From contig QJWJ01000516.1 of NCBI GenBank assembly GCA_003235365.1, forward strand, positions 1-64,000: a stretch of 64,000 nt of DNA, in the 5' to 3' direction. This stretch comes from Deltaproteobacteria bacterium (GTDB lineage Bacteria; Myxococcota_A; Polyangia; Polyangiales; Polyangiaceae). Under the pieces are notes generated by a model. It had not been told where the DNA came from. It worked only from the letters and a program-made list of their open reading frames with translations, and did no database searches. A program made the translations under genes and the position numbers. Positions 1-9,974 of this stretch are shown here, one piece after another (the first letter of the stretch is position 1; every line of letters starts with the position of its first letter).

Positions 1-954
1 CAGCCCCGCGATGCGCGTCGGGATTCCGTCGAGCGTGGATGTGACCCCGACGACTTCCACCGGGATCGGCTCCCCCGAAGCGCTCATCACGGTCGTTTGG
101 TACACGCCCATCTGACCTTCCGTGATGACTTCTTCGGTGTGCGGGATGGCAGCGGGTGCCACGAAGTCCAAAATCGGCCGGCCTTCGATGTCTTCCGTGC
201 GATAACCGAACAGCTGCTGATGCTTGCCGGTGACCGCGATGATCACTCCCTCACGGCTCGACACGGTCACTTCGAACGCCGCCTGTGCCAAGTCCCTGAG
301 CCGGGTTTCACTCTCCCGGAGCAACTCCAGCGTTCGCTCCCGTTCAGTCACATCCCGCACCGCCACCACGCGCACGGGGCGCTTTCCCAAGCGCCCCTGC
401 TTCGACTGCAACTCCGCCCGAAAGCGCGAGCCATCCTTGCGAATGCCGGTGATGACGTAGGAGCCCTCGTACCCCGACGCGACGCGCTCCACGACCGACG
501 GCAGATCTTCAGGCGCCACGCACTGGCGCATGGTTCGATCTCCGAGGACTTCGTCCGGCTCCATTTTCAGCAGCTCGGCGAGCCGCGCATTGGCATCGAT
601 GACGTTACCACCGACGTTCACCATGATGCCTTCGAATGACGCCTCGGAAAGCAACTGCATCCGCTCGACGACCTGCCGATGTTGCCGCGCCTCGACAACA
701 CGACGAAGCAGCGCGGCAGCCAGATCGCAAACACACAACCACGTCTCGTCGGCGATCGACCGCGCCGAGCTGAAGACCAGCCGCGACTCGCCCACCTCGA
801 CGACCCTGGCACCCTGGCGCGGCGAATCACCGGTATGAATGCCAAAACTCGACAGTCGCTCCACGAACCAACGCAAGGCCAGCTCCGCGTCCGGTTCAGC
901 CAGAACCCGACATAACCGCGCGATGTCAGCCGCAGAGAATGCGAACTGTTCCAC
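1..954 (-). CDS. PAS-domain sensor protein, C-terminus outside the window
   Basis: Translation of the minus strand gives 318 residues, open to the window edge. Two PAS domains are visible. The first spans about residues 98-205 and has the SFEGIMV...IDANARLAELL core and a PAC-like end (RVVAVRDVTERE). The second starts near residue 218 and runs off the window. Residues 1-95 are an unassigned N-terminal region. The only start in this open frame is GTG at 954, because an in-frame TAG lies just upstream; no clear ribosome site precedes it. Proteins of this layout usually end in a histidine kinase or GGDEF output module, which cannot be seen here. It is cytoplasmic as far as visible, with no signal peptide or membrane segment. 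No partner can be assigned. Confidence 0.85.
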   Translation of the reverse strand, partial: MEQFAFSAADIARLCRVLAEPDAELALRWFVERLSSFGIHTGDSPRQGARVVEVGESRLVFSSARSIADETWLCVCDLAAALLRRVVEARQHRQVVERMQLLSEASFEGIMVNVGGNVIDANARLAELLKMEPDEVLGDRTMRQCVAPEDLPSVVERVASGYEGSYVITGIRKDGSRFRAELQSKQGRLGKRPVRVVAVRDVTERERTLELLRESETRLRDLAQAAFEVTVSSREGVIIAVTGKHQQLFGYRTEDIEGRPILDFVAPAAIPHTEEVITEGQMGVYQTTVMSASGEPIPVEVVGVTSTLDGIPTRIAGL

Positions 955-1010
955 GAAACGAGTCTACACGGCGCCCTCGCCCAAAGCTACTGGGCGGCGT
1001 CAGGGACGAG

Positions 1011-1970
1011 TCAGTAGAGGTCGTAGACCAAGCTGATTGCAGTAACCGTATCGGTGTCCTCGAGCCCTGCCAGTGGGCTGTTGTCGTACTTCAAGGAGAA
1101 GCTCGTCGCGATCGCCAGTGACTCGCCGACTTTCGACGTCAATCCCATGTCGAAATTCAGACGCCAATTGACGTTGCCGGTCTGTGCGTCCTCGTACGGC
1201 GACAGACCCTGAAGGTACTCTGCCCCGAGATTGACCGAGACGGCCTTGTTGAGCTTGTTGTCGTAACCCAGGAACAGGCGAGCGCTGTGTCGGGTCTCGG
1301 TCTTGGGGGCGACGACACCCGTGTCGGGATCGGTTCGAGCCTCGTCCCGACGGGCGTCGTGCTGCAAGTCGTAGCCGATCTCACCCCAGAGCTGCAGCTG
1401 CTTGCGATCGATGAAGTAGTAGGCCAGACCCGGGTCGACGTTGAGCCGCATGATCAGACCTTGAAAGCGGTCCTTGCGACCCGAGACCTGTAGAAACGCC
1501 GCCAACTGCTTGGCAAAGAACAGGTCGTAGCGGACGCGACCTTGGTAGTTCTCCACCGTGGGCTCCATCGCTTCGTCTGGCGCTTGCGCAGACTTGCTGT
1601 AGTTGACTGCGCCCATTGCGCCCAGCTGATGAACGTCTCGGCGCAACCTGAAGGCAGACGCACCCGTCAACGACAGGGAACGGGAGTTACCCGTAGCCCA
1701 CAGCCCACCTGCTGACACACCGAGCGTCGTGGCGTCGTTCGATTCTTCGGGTGGAGCGGCCACGGTCTGGAAACCCTCTTGCGCGACATCCGTACTCCCG
1801 CTCGTCGCAGGATCCGCAGATGCGATGCCCTCCGGAGTCTGGGCACCCGCGGCAGAAGCGACGAGCCATGCCCCCATGGCGGCGGGCAGCGCCGCCCAGC
1901 GTGTGTGATTGTGAGCGCCCCGCGACGCCGACCGTGGTTGTGATGTTCCTCTGTCGATGTTCTCGTTCAC
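1011..1970 (-). CDS. DUF481-family outer-membrane beta-barrel protein
   Basis: 319 residues with an N-terminal signal peptide (hydrophobic stretch about residues 24-43, likely cut after ASAAGA). The mature part alternates short beta-strands typical of DUF481 (YdiY-like) outer-membrane proteins: the GGLWATGNSRSLSLTG start, the LGYDNKLNKAVSVNLGAEYLQG segment and a terminal aromatic residue (LVYDLY). The open frame extends to 2126, but GTG at 1970 is preceded by AAGGA at a 7-base spacing, so I choose it. Function of the family is unknown, although barrels of this type are commonly salt- or acid-inducible. It stands alone, facing a gene-free stretch. Confidence 0.8.
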   Translation of the reverse strand: MNENIDRGTSQPRSASRGAHNHTRWAALPAAMGAWLVASAAGAQTPEGIASADPATSGSTDVAQEGFQTVAAPPEESNDATTLGVSAGGLWATGNSRSLSLTGASAFRLRRDVHQLGAMGAVNYSKSAQAPDEAMEPTVENYQGRVRYDLFFAKQLAAFLQVSGRKDRFQGLIMRLNVDPGLAYYFIDRKQLQLWGEIGYDLQHDARRDEARTDPDTGVVAPKTETRHSARLFLGYDNKLNKAVSVNLGAEYLQGLSPYEDAQTGNVNWRLNFDMGLTSKVGESLAIATSFSLKYDNSPLAGLEDTDTVTAISLVYDLY

Positions 1971-2459
1971 GACGCGTTCCTTTGCTGTGTCGAACGTCGA
2001 TGTCAACCAACAACACCGCCAAAAGCGGCAATCAACTCGGTGGCGTACCTGGGGCACGGCGAGGCGATTGCCCAGGGGCGCGACAACGCGACCGAACGAC
2101 GTTGGCTCACGGCCCGGTCCGTCCAACCGAGCCGTATCCGATGAACTCGATCCTCGCGCGATTGACTCGCCGCTTCATCCCTGAGTCGGACCAGGCCGCA
2201 CGGGCTCCCGGCGGCGCGCCGGATGGCTGCAACATCCGATCCGCAGCTCGGCTCGTAGCTCAGGTGTGGTGGGTATCCTCTCCCTTCTCCCCGAAGCGAC
2301 CTGCCTTGCACACAGCGAGGCCGTAGTCGGATGGCCGAGTTCGCGCCGTCGTGGACCGTCGTTGGCCGGAATGAAACAGCCGAGATCGACGCGTGGAAGC
2401 GCGGGATTCGCTGTGGGAGAGTGATCAGTCCCGCTCCAACGAGCGGCTACCGAACTTCG
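1971..2459. other. Intergenic region between divergent genes
   Basis: About 490 bases separate the DUF481 gene and the REC-GGDEF gene, which point away from each other, so both promoters should lie here. Open frames crossing it lack recognisable domains. I see no RNA gene, repeat or clear promoter match. Confidence 0.5.
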
Positions 2460-3890
2460 ATGCGCTTGCCTACCACGGCCGAAAACTCAGGACGCCGAAT
2501 TGCCATCATCGACGATGACCCCATCGTCATCGCGGCGGAGCAGGACTTGCTCGAAGCCGAAGGGCATGAGGTTCACAGTGCCGAGACGATCGTCGACGGC
2601 GTGGAGTTGGTTCGGCAGGTCCAGCCGGACCTGCTGCTCCTCGACTACATGATGCCAGGAGGGACGGGCGCGGATGTGGTGCGCGCCATTCGCCAATTCG
2701 ACCGCCTCACTCAGGTGGTGCTCGTCAGCAGCGTCAAGGGAGAGCGCCCGGTGCGGCAGCTGCTGTCCGAGTTGGACATCCAGGGTTACCATTGCAAGGC
2801 AGACGGTAACTTCCGTTTGCTACTGCAGGTCGATGCGGTGCTTCGCCATTCTCAGGTGCTTCGGCGCATGGCCCGCCAACAAGCCTCGCTGCGCCACATC
2901 TTGCGCGTCACCCCAGAAGTGACCCGGCTTCAGCCCACTCCAGAGCTCCTGCAGACCGCGCTCGATCACTTGCACAGGCTGCTGGAAAGCTCCCATTCGA
3001 CCAGCCTGCAGACCCCGAAACAGGTGCATGGCCTCGCGCTCTTCGGTGGCGGGCAGACGCCCCACGTGGCCGCGACACGTGGCCACTTCGAGACGTGTCG
3101 CCATTGGCGCGACGTGCCCGAGCACGTGCGAGCTCTGGCCAGCAAAGCTCAGGGGCGGGGCGTCGCGCGGCTGGGAGACCTCGTGGGATTGAGTCTGTCG
3201 ACTCGTGACGGAGCCTCAGGCTGCTTGTTGCTGGAGGTGCCAGTGGTGGACGACCAAGCGCTCGTCCCGGCGCGGCTGTACATCAGTCAGCTCGAGCAAG
3301 CTCTGGAGAACTCCGCGCTGTTCGCTCGGGCAACGACGGACGCACTGACGTGCGTGTTCAATCGTGATTACGGACAGCAACTGCTGCGTCGCGAATTGGA
3401 GGCGGCGACGATCACCAACACCCCGACCAGTCTCATCCTGCTGGACGTGGACCACTTCAAGGCGCTCAACGACACCTACGGGCATGCCGCGGGGGACGAA
3501 GCGCTGAGGCTCATTGCGCAGTGCCTGCGGCGAGGATGTCGCCAAACCGACATCGTCGCGCGCTACGGCGGTGAGGAGTTCTTCATCGTGTTGCCAGGCG
3601 CATCACCGACGGAGGCGGCGGTGATGGGTGAGCGCATCCTGCAGAAGATTCGTGAGCTGAGGATGAACCTCGGGGTCGGGCCCGTGCGGGTGACCGCCTC
3701 GGCAGGAATCGCCGTGGCACCTCCCGGATCGGTCGCCTGCGACGATCTGTTGGAGCGCGCAGACGTCGCGTTGTACCAGTCGAAGTCGGCGGGGCGAGAC
3801 CGGGTGACCGTGCCTCGTGTGACGAGCTTCAGTCCCGGTACGCCAGCGACGTCACAGATGACCCCCGCCCAGCGCCGCACGGGGTCCTGA
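2460..3890 (+). CDS. Response regulator with GGDEF output (diguanylate cyclase)
   Basis: 476 residues from ATG 2460. An N-terminal receiver domain (about residues 14-130) shows the acidic pocket (IIDDDP), the phospho-acceptor Asp in LLLLDYMMPG, a VLVSS switch strand and a conserved Lys in HCKAD. A middle region of about 170 residues is unassigned. The C-terminal GGDEF domain has LLDVDHFKALND and an intact active site, GGEEF. An RxxD inhibitory site (RQTD) lies five residues before GGEEF, so product inhibition by cyclic di-GMP is expected. The frame stays open upstream to 2331, but the receiver fold begins only after 2460 and the extra residues look unlike protein. No histidine kinase is adjacent. 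It probably makes cyclic di-GMP on phosphorylation. Confidence 0.9.
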   Translation: MRLPTTAENSGRRIAIIDDDPIVIAAEQDLLEAEGHEVHSAETIVDGVELVRQVQPDLLLLDYMMPGGTGADVVRAIRQFDRLTQVVLVSSVKGERPVRQLLSELDIQGYHCKADGNFRLLLQVDAVLRHSQVLRRMARQQASLRHILRVTPEVTRLQPTPELLQTALDHLHRLLESSHSTSLQTPKQVHGLALFGGGQTPHVAATRGHFETCRHWRDVPEHVRALASKAQGRGVARLGDLVGLSLSTRDGASGCLLLEVPVVDDQALVPARLYISQLEQALENSALFARATTDALTCVFNRDYGQQLLRRELEAATITNTPTSLILLDVDHFKALNDTYGHAAGDEALRLIAQCLRRGCRQTDIVARYGGEEFFIVLPGASPTEAAVMGERILQKIRELRMNLGVGPVRVTASAGIAVAPPGSVACDDLLERADVALYQSKSAGRDRVTVPRVTSFSPGTPATSQMTPAQRRTGS

Positions 3891-3968
3891 CCGCGCAGCG
3901 CGGCGAGAAGCGGGTCGAATTGCGTCAGTGAGCTGGCGTTGGTGCCCAAGACCCGCTACCAACGAAGC

Positions 3969-5288
3969 ATGCCGCGTCCGACGTCCGGCGACATTGGATT
4001 CATCAGCGATGCCAGCGCCTCTCACGCGTTTTCTCGCATCGCTTCGGAGCTGACATCGAAGTTCGGCGATCTGCCCCAAGCGCCGAAGCCGCAACAGTTT
4101 CGCAACCAATACGCCGAGTGGCTGCCGCGGTTCGAAGCGGCTCGGTTGAAGCACCCGGCGAGGGCGGCCATTGCGACATGCGGCGCCGAGCTGTTCGTCG
4201 ATGCCTTGTCGCTGCGCGGCGTGAGTGTCCGCGAGGCGTGCGCCCAGACCGGCCACGGGGTCTCGCTGGACTGCCAACACGGAACCGGGGATCGGGACGG
4301 ACTGCTCGGAGCGACCGTCGGCAATGCCCTGGGCAACGCGCAAGAGATGTGGGAACGGGGTCAGTGCTCGGGCGGCGTCCTCAACGCCGTGCGCTGGCTG
4401 AGCGACAACCTCCCATCGCTGGATCTTTCGGACCAACGCTTCGTGATCCTGGGGGCCGGCGCCGAACTGGCCCCGACGAAACTCTTGCTCGAGGCGGGCG
4501 CGCAGGTGTTGTGGCTCGATGTTCGCACCCCACGGCTCGACCCGAATGGCTACGCTGGGCGTCTCTGGTTTCCGCCGTCCGGCACCGATTTGCTCGCAGA
4601 ACCCGGCAGGGTGCGCGCCATCATCGAAGGGTTCGCCCGGAGCCCCGTTCACCTGGGGCTGTTTGCCTACGCGCCGGGCCGCCTGCGCGAGTGGGGGTTG
4701 TGCGCGACGATGAACGCGTTGACTGCAACGCTTGCAGAGCGGCTGGCGAGCGTGACGGTTCTGCTTTCTCCGGCATCTCCGAGCTTGGTCGCGCCAATGA
4801 GAACACAGGCCCCCACGTGGACCCAGCGCTTGCTTCCCAAGGGCTCCGGTGGCCGAATCGAGAACGTCTCGCGCAGCGTCGTGCCGGCACAGGGCGTGAG
4901 TTATCAGGCTGCACAGTACCTCGGAAAGCGCCTGACGAGTGAGGCCTGGGCCCACGACCCACGGCTGACAGCACGGATCAGCTGCAACGTGGCGGGTATC
5001 AGCCGCACACGCTCGATCGACCACCCAGTGTTCGCCGCGGCGTTTGCCGGAGCCCATCATTTGGGCGTGCGCATCTTCGACTCGGATTTCACCGCGAGAA
5101 GCAACGGGTTGCTGATGCTCCACGATCTGTTCGGCCCCGAGCGAGGCGCGAACGACTTGTACACTCAACAGGTGCACGGCGGAACGTTCGGACTGCCCGT
5201 CCCGCTCGAACGCGCCATCACGGTCGCGGCGGCCCTCGGGCTGGGGCGCAATCCCCACCTGCTCGGTCGGCTGCTTCGGAAGCCCTGA
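3969..5288 (+). CDS. Unrecognised protein with a Rossmann-like nucleotide-binding motif
   Basis: 439 residues from ATG 3969; the frame is open from a TTG at 3939. I do not recognise the family. A strong dinucleotide-binding-type signature, FVILGAGAELAPTKLLLEAG followed by a beta-strand ending in Asp (VLWLDV), sits at about residues 157-185 and suggests NAD(P) or SAM binding. A His-rich patch (AGAHHLGVRIFDSDF) lies near residue 355. There is no signal peptide or membrane segment. The stop is followed after one base by the AlkA-like gene, so the two are probably co-transcribed and translationally coupled. An oxidoreductase acting on an unknown substrate is possible but unproven. Confidence 0.75.
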   Translation: MPRPTSGDIGFISDASASHAFSRIASELTSKFGDLPQAPKPQQFRNQYAEWLPRFEAARLKHPARAAIATCGAELFVDALSLRGVSVREACAQTGHGVSLDCQHGTGDRDGLLGATVGNALGNAQEMWERGQCSGGVLNAVRWLSDNLPSLDLSDQRFVILGAGAELAPTKLLLEAGAQVLWLDVRTPRLDPNGYAGRLWFPPSGTDLLAEPGRVRAIIEGFARSPVHLGLFAYAPGRLREWGLCATMNALTATLAERLASVTVLLSPASPSLVAPMRTQAPTWTQRLLPKGSGGRIENVSRSVVPAQGVSYQAAQYLGKRLTSEAWAHDPRLTARISCNVAGISRTRSIDHPVFAAAFAGAHHLGVRIFDSDFTARSNGLLMLHDLFGPERGANDLYTQQVHGGTFGLPVPLERAITVAAALGLGRNPHLLGRLLRKP

Positions 5289-5289
5289 G

Positions 5290-5937
5290 ATGGCCGGCGG
5301 CAGACGATCGACGAGCAGCACGCCGAGCCGAGGGGCGACGGATCCGCACACGCGGGCGGCCCGTCTGCTCGTCGAGGACTGCCCGCAGCTGCACCGTGTC
5401 TGGCTGGCCGCCGGGGACCCTCGGATCGGCAAGCGGGCACGCACGAGTTTCGAAGCGCTCGCGCGGTCCATCGTGTATCAGCAACTCGCCGGAGCAGCCG
5501 CCTCGACGATTTGGAAGCGAGTCTGTCAACGGGCGGGAACGCCGGTGAGCGCCAACCGGCTCCGCGCACTTGCCGACCAACAGTTGCGCGACTGCGGCCT
5601 GTCGGCAAACAAGCTCGCGGCCCTGCGTGATCTCAGCGCCCGCGCCCCCACCCTCGGCCTGAGCCACCTCCATCACCTCGCCGACGACGCGATCGTGGAG
5701 CGCCTGGTGGCAGTCCGGGGCATCGGTCGCTGGACGGCTCAGATGTTCCTGATCTTCCACTTGGGTCGCCTCGACGTGTGGCCCACCGAAGACTTGGGGG
5801 TACGCGAAGGCTACAAGCGCGCCTTCGCCTTGTCGGAACGCCCCAGCAGTAAGGAACTCGAACAGCTGGGCGAGCGCTTTCGTCCGCACCGTTCGCTCGC
5901 AGCTTGGTACTGCTGGCGCGCGGTGGAAGTGATGTAG
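5290..5937 (+). CDS. DNA-3-methyladenine glycosylase II-like (AlkA family)
   Basis: 215 residues. The HhH-GPD signature is clear: helix-hairpin-helix [15 protein letters not shown], then [11 protein letters not shown], which carries the catalytic Asp. Early conserved motifs include [20 protein letters not shown]. The family removes alkylated purines from DNA in base excision repair. It is shorter than E. coli AlkA (282 residues) and lacks that protein's N-terminal domain, as do many bacterial single-domain AlkA-like proteins. The start ATG lies one base after the stop of the preceding unknown gene. It acts in the cytoplasm on DNA. Confidence 0.88.
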   Translation: MAGGRRSTSSTPSRGATDPHTRAARLLVEDCPQLHRVWLAAGDPRIGKRARTSFEALARSIVYQQLAGAAASTIWKRVCQRAGTPVSANRLRALADQQLRDCGLSANKLAALRDLSARAPTLGLSHLHHLADDAIVERLVAVRGIGRWTAQMFLIFHLGRLDVWPTEDLGVREGYKRAFALSERPSSKELEQLGERFRPHRSLAAWYCWRAVEVM

Positions 5938-6052
5938 GCGCCGCCTTCCGTCGAATCTGAGCCATCGATTTCCGCGTCCCTGCAAACCAGGGGGCCGGAC
6001 CCGACGACGCGTGGAACGTCTCGACGGAGCTCCGTGGTATGGCCAAGCGACG

Positions 6053-6847
6053 ATGCGTCAGTACCTCCAACTGCTCGAACGTTTGCTTCGCGACGGAATC
6101 CCCAAGGCCGACCGGACCGGCACCGGTACCCTCAGCCTGTTCGGCCACCAAATGCGCTTCGACCTGGCCGAGGGTTTCCCGTGCGTAACGACGAAGAAGC
6201 TTCACCTGCGGTCGATCATCCACGAATTGTTGTGGTTCTTGCGGGGAGAAACGAACGTCGCCTACCTCAAGGAGAACGGCGTCAGCATCTGGGACGAGTG
6301 GGCCGACGAGAAGGGCGAACTCGGACCGGTTTACGGTCACCAATGGCGGAGCTGGCCTGCCCCCGACGGAGGCAGCATCGATCAGATCAGTAGTCTGGTG
6401 GAGCAAATCAAGTCCAACCCCGACTCGCGCCGGTTGATCGTCAGCGCGTGGAACGTCGCGGACGTTCCGCGCATGGCCCTGCCACCCTGCCACTGTCTGT
6501 TTCAGTTCTACGTCGCGCAGAACAAGCTCTCCTGCCAACTGTACCAGCGCAGCGCCGACGTGTTTCTCGGCGTGCCCTTCAACATCGCGTCCTACGCCCT
6601 GCTGACCATGATGCTCGCCCAGGTGTGCGGACTCGAACTGGGCGACTTCGTCCACACCTTCGGTGACGTGCACCTGTACAGCAATCACGTCGAACAGGCC
6701 AAAACACAACTCCTGCGTCCGCCCCGCCCGCTGCCGAGGATGCGGCTGAACGTCGCGGTCGAGAGCCTGTTCGACTTCCGCTACGAGGACTTCGAGCTAC
6801 TCGACTACGACCCCCATCCGGCGATCAAGGCCCCCGTCGCGGTTTGA
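6053..6847 (+). CDS. thyA: Thymidylate synthase
   Basis: 264 residues, the same length as E. coli ThyA and recognisable along its whole length: [17 protein letters not shown] at the N-terminus, WDEWADE, the catalytic cysteine in [36 protein letters not shown] and [12 protein letters not shown] at the end. It converts dUMP and methylenetetrahydrofolate to dTMP and dihydrofolate. The frame is open to 6011, but alignment fixes the start at ATG 6053 (MRQYLQLL). The next gene, folA, starts 15 bases after the stop and regenerates the folate, so this is a classic thyA-folA operon. Confidence 0.98.
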   Translation: MRQYLQLLERLLRDGIPKADRTGTGTLSLFGHQMRFDLAEGFPCVTTKKLHLRSIIHELLWFLRGETNVAYLKENGVSIWDEWADEKGELGPVYGHQWRSWPAPDGGSIDQISSLVEQIKSNPDSRRLIVSAWNVADVPRMALPPCHCLFQFYVAQNKLSCQLYQRSADVFLGVPFNIASYALLTMMLAQVCGLELGDFVHTFGDVHLYSNHVEQAKTQLLRPPRPLPRMRLNVAVESLFDFRYEDFELLDYDPHPAIKAPVAV

Positions 6848-6862
6848 AAAAGGAGAACGAGC

Positions 6863-7372
6863 ATGCAAGTCAGCCTGATCGCTGCGGTCGCGAACAACGG
6901 GACGATCGGCAAACACAACGACCTGCCTTGGCGCATCAAAGACGACATGCGCTTCTTTCGGCAAACCACCCGAGGACACACGGTCATCACCGGTCGCAAG
7001 AACTACGAAGCCATGGGACGGGCATTGCCTCATCGCGTCAACCTGGTCGTGACTCGCCAGACGGACTTCGCCGTACCCGACGCGACCCGTTGTTCGAGCC
7101 TCGAAGAAGCGCTACGCATTGCGAGAAACAACGGAGAAACGGAAGCCTTCGTAATAGGTGGTGCAGAACTGTACTCCCTCGCGCTGCCCTACGCGCACAC
7201 GTTTTATCGGACGCGAGTTCTCGCCGACGTGGACGGGGACGTGCATTTTCCGTCGTGGAACGCGGCAGAATGGAAGTCCGTCGAGCTCGCGCGCTACCCC
7301 AAGAACGCGGACAACGAACATCCGTGTGTGATCGAGAAGCTTTCTCGAGAAGGTCACCCCGCACGGTTCTGA
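6863..7372 (+). CDS. folA: Dihydrofolate reductase
   Basis: 169 residues with the standard order: AAVANNGTIGKHNDLPW, the active-site Asp in RIKDDMRFF, the TVITGRKNYEAMG nucleotide loop, VIGGAELYSLALPYA, and the C-terminal beta region with YRTRVLADVDGDVHFP. It reduces dihydrofolate to tetrahydrofolate with NADPH, using the product of the preceding thyA. A strong AAGGAG site precedes ATG 6863 at good spacing. The size matches chromosomal DHFRs (about 160 residues). Confidence 0.97.
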   Translation: MQVSLIAAVANNGTIGKHNDLPWRIKDDMRFFRQTTRGHTVITGRKNYEAMGRALPHRVNLVVTRQTDFAVPDATRCSSLEEALRIARNNGETEAFVIGGAELYSLALPYAHTFYRTRVLADVDGDVHFPSWNAAEWKSVELARYPKNADNEHPCVIEKLSREGHPARF

Positions 7373-7434
7373 TTCGGCAGGGGGCAGCGGGCGGAAACGT
7401 GACGACGGCCCAGCGACTATGTTAGGGGCGAAGA

Positions 7435-8931
7435 ATGGCTCCGACCGCAGCGCAACGGGCTCCCAAGGTTCCCCTGTTCACGGACTACACGCCACTCCCC
7501 GACACCTTCGACAGTCTCTTTTCCGGTCCCAGCAAGCCGCACTCGGGTTTGGGAGGGTTGATTCGAGCGCTCGACAAGATCGGACAACGCGAATTTCAGC
7601 GGCGCCAAGCGCTGGCGAGCAGTGCTTTCCTCAATGCGGGCGTTACGTTCTCCGTCTACTCCGACAACCGCGGCTCCGAGCGCATCTTCCCTTTCGACTT
7701 GATCCCAAGAGTTATCAACGCCGATCGCTGGGACGTCATCGAGAAAGGGCTCACGCAGCGTGTGCGAGCTCTCAATGCATTCCTCAACGACGTATACGGG
7801 GAGCAGCGCATCCTCAAAGAAAAGGTGATCCCCAAACGACTGGTGCTCGGCTCGACCGGATACGTCAAGAAGATGCACGGGGTACGCCCGCCCAAGGGCG
7901 TATACATTCACATTGCGGGCATCGACCTGATCCAAGCGCCGAACGGGGACTTCCTCGTACTCGAGGACAACGCACGCACGCCGTCGGGTGTCTCTTACGT
8001 GCTGGAGAATCGCGGGGTGATGAAGAGAGCCCTGCCCCGCATCTTTCGCAAGATGTCGGTGCGTTCGGTCGACGAGTATCCCACGCGGTTGCGCAGTGCC
8101 TTGACGGAGACGGCACCTGTGAAGGCGAGTGCAGCCAACGCAGTCGTACTCACGCCCGGTCCGTTCAATTCAGCCTACTTCGAACACAGTTTCCTGGCGC
8201 GCCGAATGGGAGTGCCTCTGGTGCATGCCTCGGACATGTTCGTGCATGCCAATCACGTTTACCTCAAGACCACCGCCGGCAAACAACCCGTCCACGTCAT
8301 CTATCGGCGTGTGGACGACTTGTTTCTCGACCCCAAAGTGTTCAACAAGGACAGTCTGCTGGGCATCCCGGGTCTCGTCCGGGCCTACGCGGCAGGAAAC
8401 GTCACCTTGGCCAACGCGATCGGCAACGGCGTCGCCGACGACAAGGCCGTGTACCCGCACGTCCCGGAGATGATCCGGTTCTACCTTTCAGAGGAGCCTC
8501 TGCTCGGGCAGGTTCCCACCTACGACTGTTCGAAGAAGTCCGATCTCGCCTACGTGCTCGACCACCTCAACGAGCTCGTAGTCAAGGCCGTCGACGGGAG
8601 CGGCGGCTACGGCATGCTCATGGGTCCTACGGCAACGCGCAAGGAGATCAGTGAGTTTCGCACGAAACTGATCGAAAATCCGCGTGGCTACATCGCCCAG
8701 CCACGCATCGAGCTATCGAGTGCGCCGACCTGGTGCGACAACGTCGCTGCCCCACGCCGTGTCGACCTCCGCCCGTTCATTCTCACCGGCAAGGACACTT
8801 GGGTGTTGCCGGGCGGACTCACCCGAGTCGCCCTCAAAGAGGGTTCCTACGTGGTCAATTCGAGCCAGGGCGGTGGGTCCAAAGACACTTGGGTGCTCAG
8901 CTCGTCCGACAACGGAGAAGAAGAGTCATGA
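7435..8931 (+). CDS. Circularly permuted ATP-grasp family protein
   Basis: 498 residues. The order of motifs fits the DUF404/DUF407 circularly permuted ATP-grasp family: [34 protein letters not shown] (the [10 protein letters not shown] block is characteristic), then VYRRVDDLF-like [12 protein letters not shown] and [15 protein letters not shown] with the ATP-binding glycines. These enzymes are predicted peptide ligases. A GGGG-containing site lies just upstream of ATG 7435. The stop codon overlaps the start of the alpha-E gene (ATGA), so the pair is translationally coupled, as in many genomes. The transglutaminase and proteasome-like protease often found alongside are absent here. The true substrate is unknown. 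Confidence 0.9.
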   Translation: MAPTAAQRAPKVPLFTDYTPLPDTFDSLFSGPSKPHSGLGGLIRALDKIGQREFQRRQALASSAFLNAGVTFSVYSDNRGSERIFPFDLIPRVINADRWDVIEKGLTQRVRALNAFLNDVYGEQRILKEKVIPKRLVLGSTGYVKKMHGVRPPKGVYIHIAGIDLIQAPNGDFLVLEDNARTPSGVSYVLENRGVMKRALPRIFRKMSVRSVDEYPTRLRSALTETAPVKASAANAVVLTPGPFNSAYFEHSFLARRMGVPLVHASDMFVHANHVYLKTTAGKQPVHVIYRRVDDLFLDPKVFNKDSLLGIPGLVRAYAAGNVTLANAIGNGVADDKAVYPHVPEMIRFYLSEEPLLGQVPTYDCSKKSDLAYVLDHLNELVVKAVDGSGGYGMLMGPTATRKEISEFRTKLIENPRGYIAQPRIELSSAPTWCDNVAAPRRVDLRPFILTGKDTWVLPGGLTRVALKEGSYVVNSSQGGGSKDTWVLSSSDNGEEES

Positions 8932-9884
8932 TTTCTCGGGTGGCGGAGAACTGTTTCTGGATGATGCGCTACATCGAGCGCGCCGAAACGACCGCGCGCC
9001 TGGCGTCGGTCAACCGCATGGTCATCTTGGACGCGGAGATTCACGACGCCCAGCGTTGGAAACCGATCATCATCGTCCTGGGAGAGCAAGAGCGCTTCGA
9101 GCAACACGTCGGTGTCAAGGGCTACGACAGCGACAAGGACTCCGAAGAGTACATCACTTGGAGTGAAGACAACCCAGCCTCAATCCGGTCGAGCCTCGCC
9201 GGGGCCCGCGAAAACGCCCGAATGACTCGTGAAGTGATCAGTCGCGAGATGTGGGAGACCATCAATACCGCCTGGCAATGGTTCAACGGACCCCAGGCGC
9301 GCAAACTCTATCGGGCGGACAAGGAGGAGTTTCACCTGCGGGTGCGCGCGGTGTGCGCTGAGTTCCAAGGCGACTGCCACAACACGATGCTCCACGACGA
9401 GCCCTTCGACTTCATGCAGTTGGGGTTGTTCCTCGAACGCGCGGGGCAGACGGCGCGCGTCACGGACGTCAAGCGACATTGGCTGACCCCGGGGCCCCGC
9501 TCCAGCTCGGAATCGCCGACGGAGTCCGCACAGTGGGCTGGCATCTTGCGCTTGTGCGCAGCCGTGGAGCCCTTCTTCAAGCGCCATACGTCTGCAGCCA
9601 CAGGTCCCCTCGTCGCAAGCTTCCTGCTTCAGGATCCAGGCTTCCCGCGCTCGGTAGTGTACTCGATCGACCAAGTCGCCGCTTACGTCGAGCGGATCGG
9701 ACGCATCATCCGACGAAAGACGTCAACTCCCTCGTTGAAGCTCGCGCGCTCGGTGAGCACACAGCTCAGGGCGCTCGATTTGACGTCACTGAGCACCAAC
9801 GACTTGCATCGCGAACTGACCCAGATCGTCAACGACACCGCCGGCATCTCCAGCCAGCTGTACGCCGACTTCTTCCACCTGTGA
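8928..9884 (+). CDS. Alpha-E domain protein
   Basis: 318 residues, starting in an ATGA overlap with the ATP-grasp gene. The N-terminus [20 protein letters not shown] is diagnostic of the alpha-E (DUF403) family of mostly helical proteins encoded next to circularly permuted ATP-grasp ligases. Repeated helical segments continue to the end ([37 protein letters not shown]). The open frame extends upstream into the ligase gene, but residues before 8928 are that gene read out of frame. It probably forms a complex with the ligase in making or modifying a peptide; the biochemical role is not established. Confidence 0.9.
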   Translation: MISRVAENCFWMMRYIERAETTARLASVNRMVILDAEIHDAQRWKPIIIVLGEQERFEQHVGVKGYDSDKDSEEYITWSEDNPASIRSSLAGARENARMTREVISREMWETINTAWQWFNGPQARKLYRADKEEFHLRVRAVCAEFQGDCHNTMLHDEPFDFMQLGLFLERAGQTARVTDVKRHWLTPGPRSSSESPTESAQWAGILRLCAAVEPFFKRHTSAATGPLVASFLLQDPGFPRSVVYSIDQVAAYVERIGRIIRRKTSTPSLKLARSVSTQLRALDLTSLSTNDLHRELTQIVNDTAGISSQLYADFFHL

Positions 9885-9974
9885 GCAGGGCGTGAAGCAT
9901 TGGGGCTGGGACCGGCACCTTCCGATCAGGATTCCTCCGCGCCTTCGGCTCACCGCTCCTCTTCGAGTCGGTTC

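Noticed and set aside
3852-5471. 539-residue open frame on the minus strand
   Set aside because: It lies antisense to the unknown protein and glycosylase genes. Its Arg/Gln/Ala-rich translation has no domain and mirrors the codon pattern of the plus-strand genes.
5633-6709. 358-residue open frame on the minus strand across thyA
   Set aside because: It is antisense to alkA-like and thyA, both certain; a high-GC shadow.
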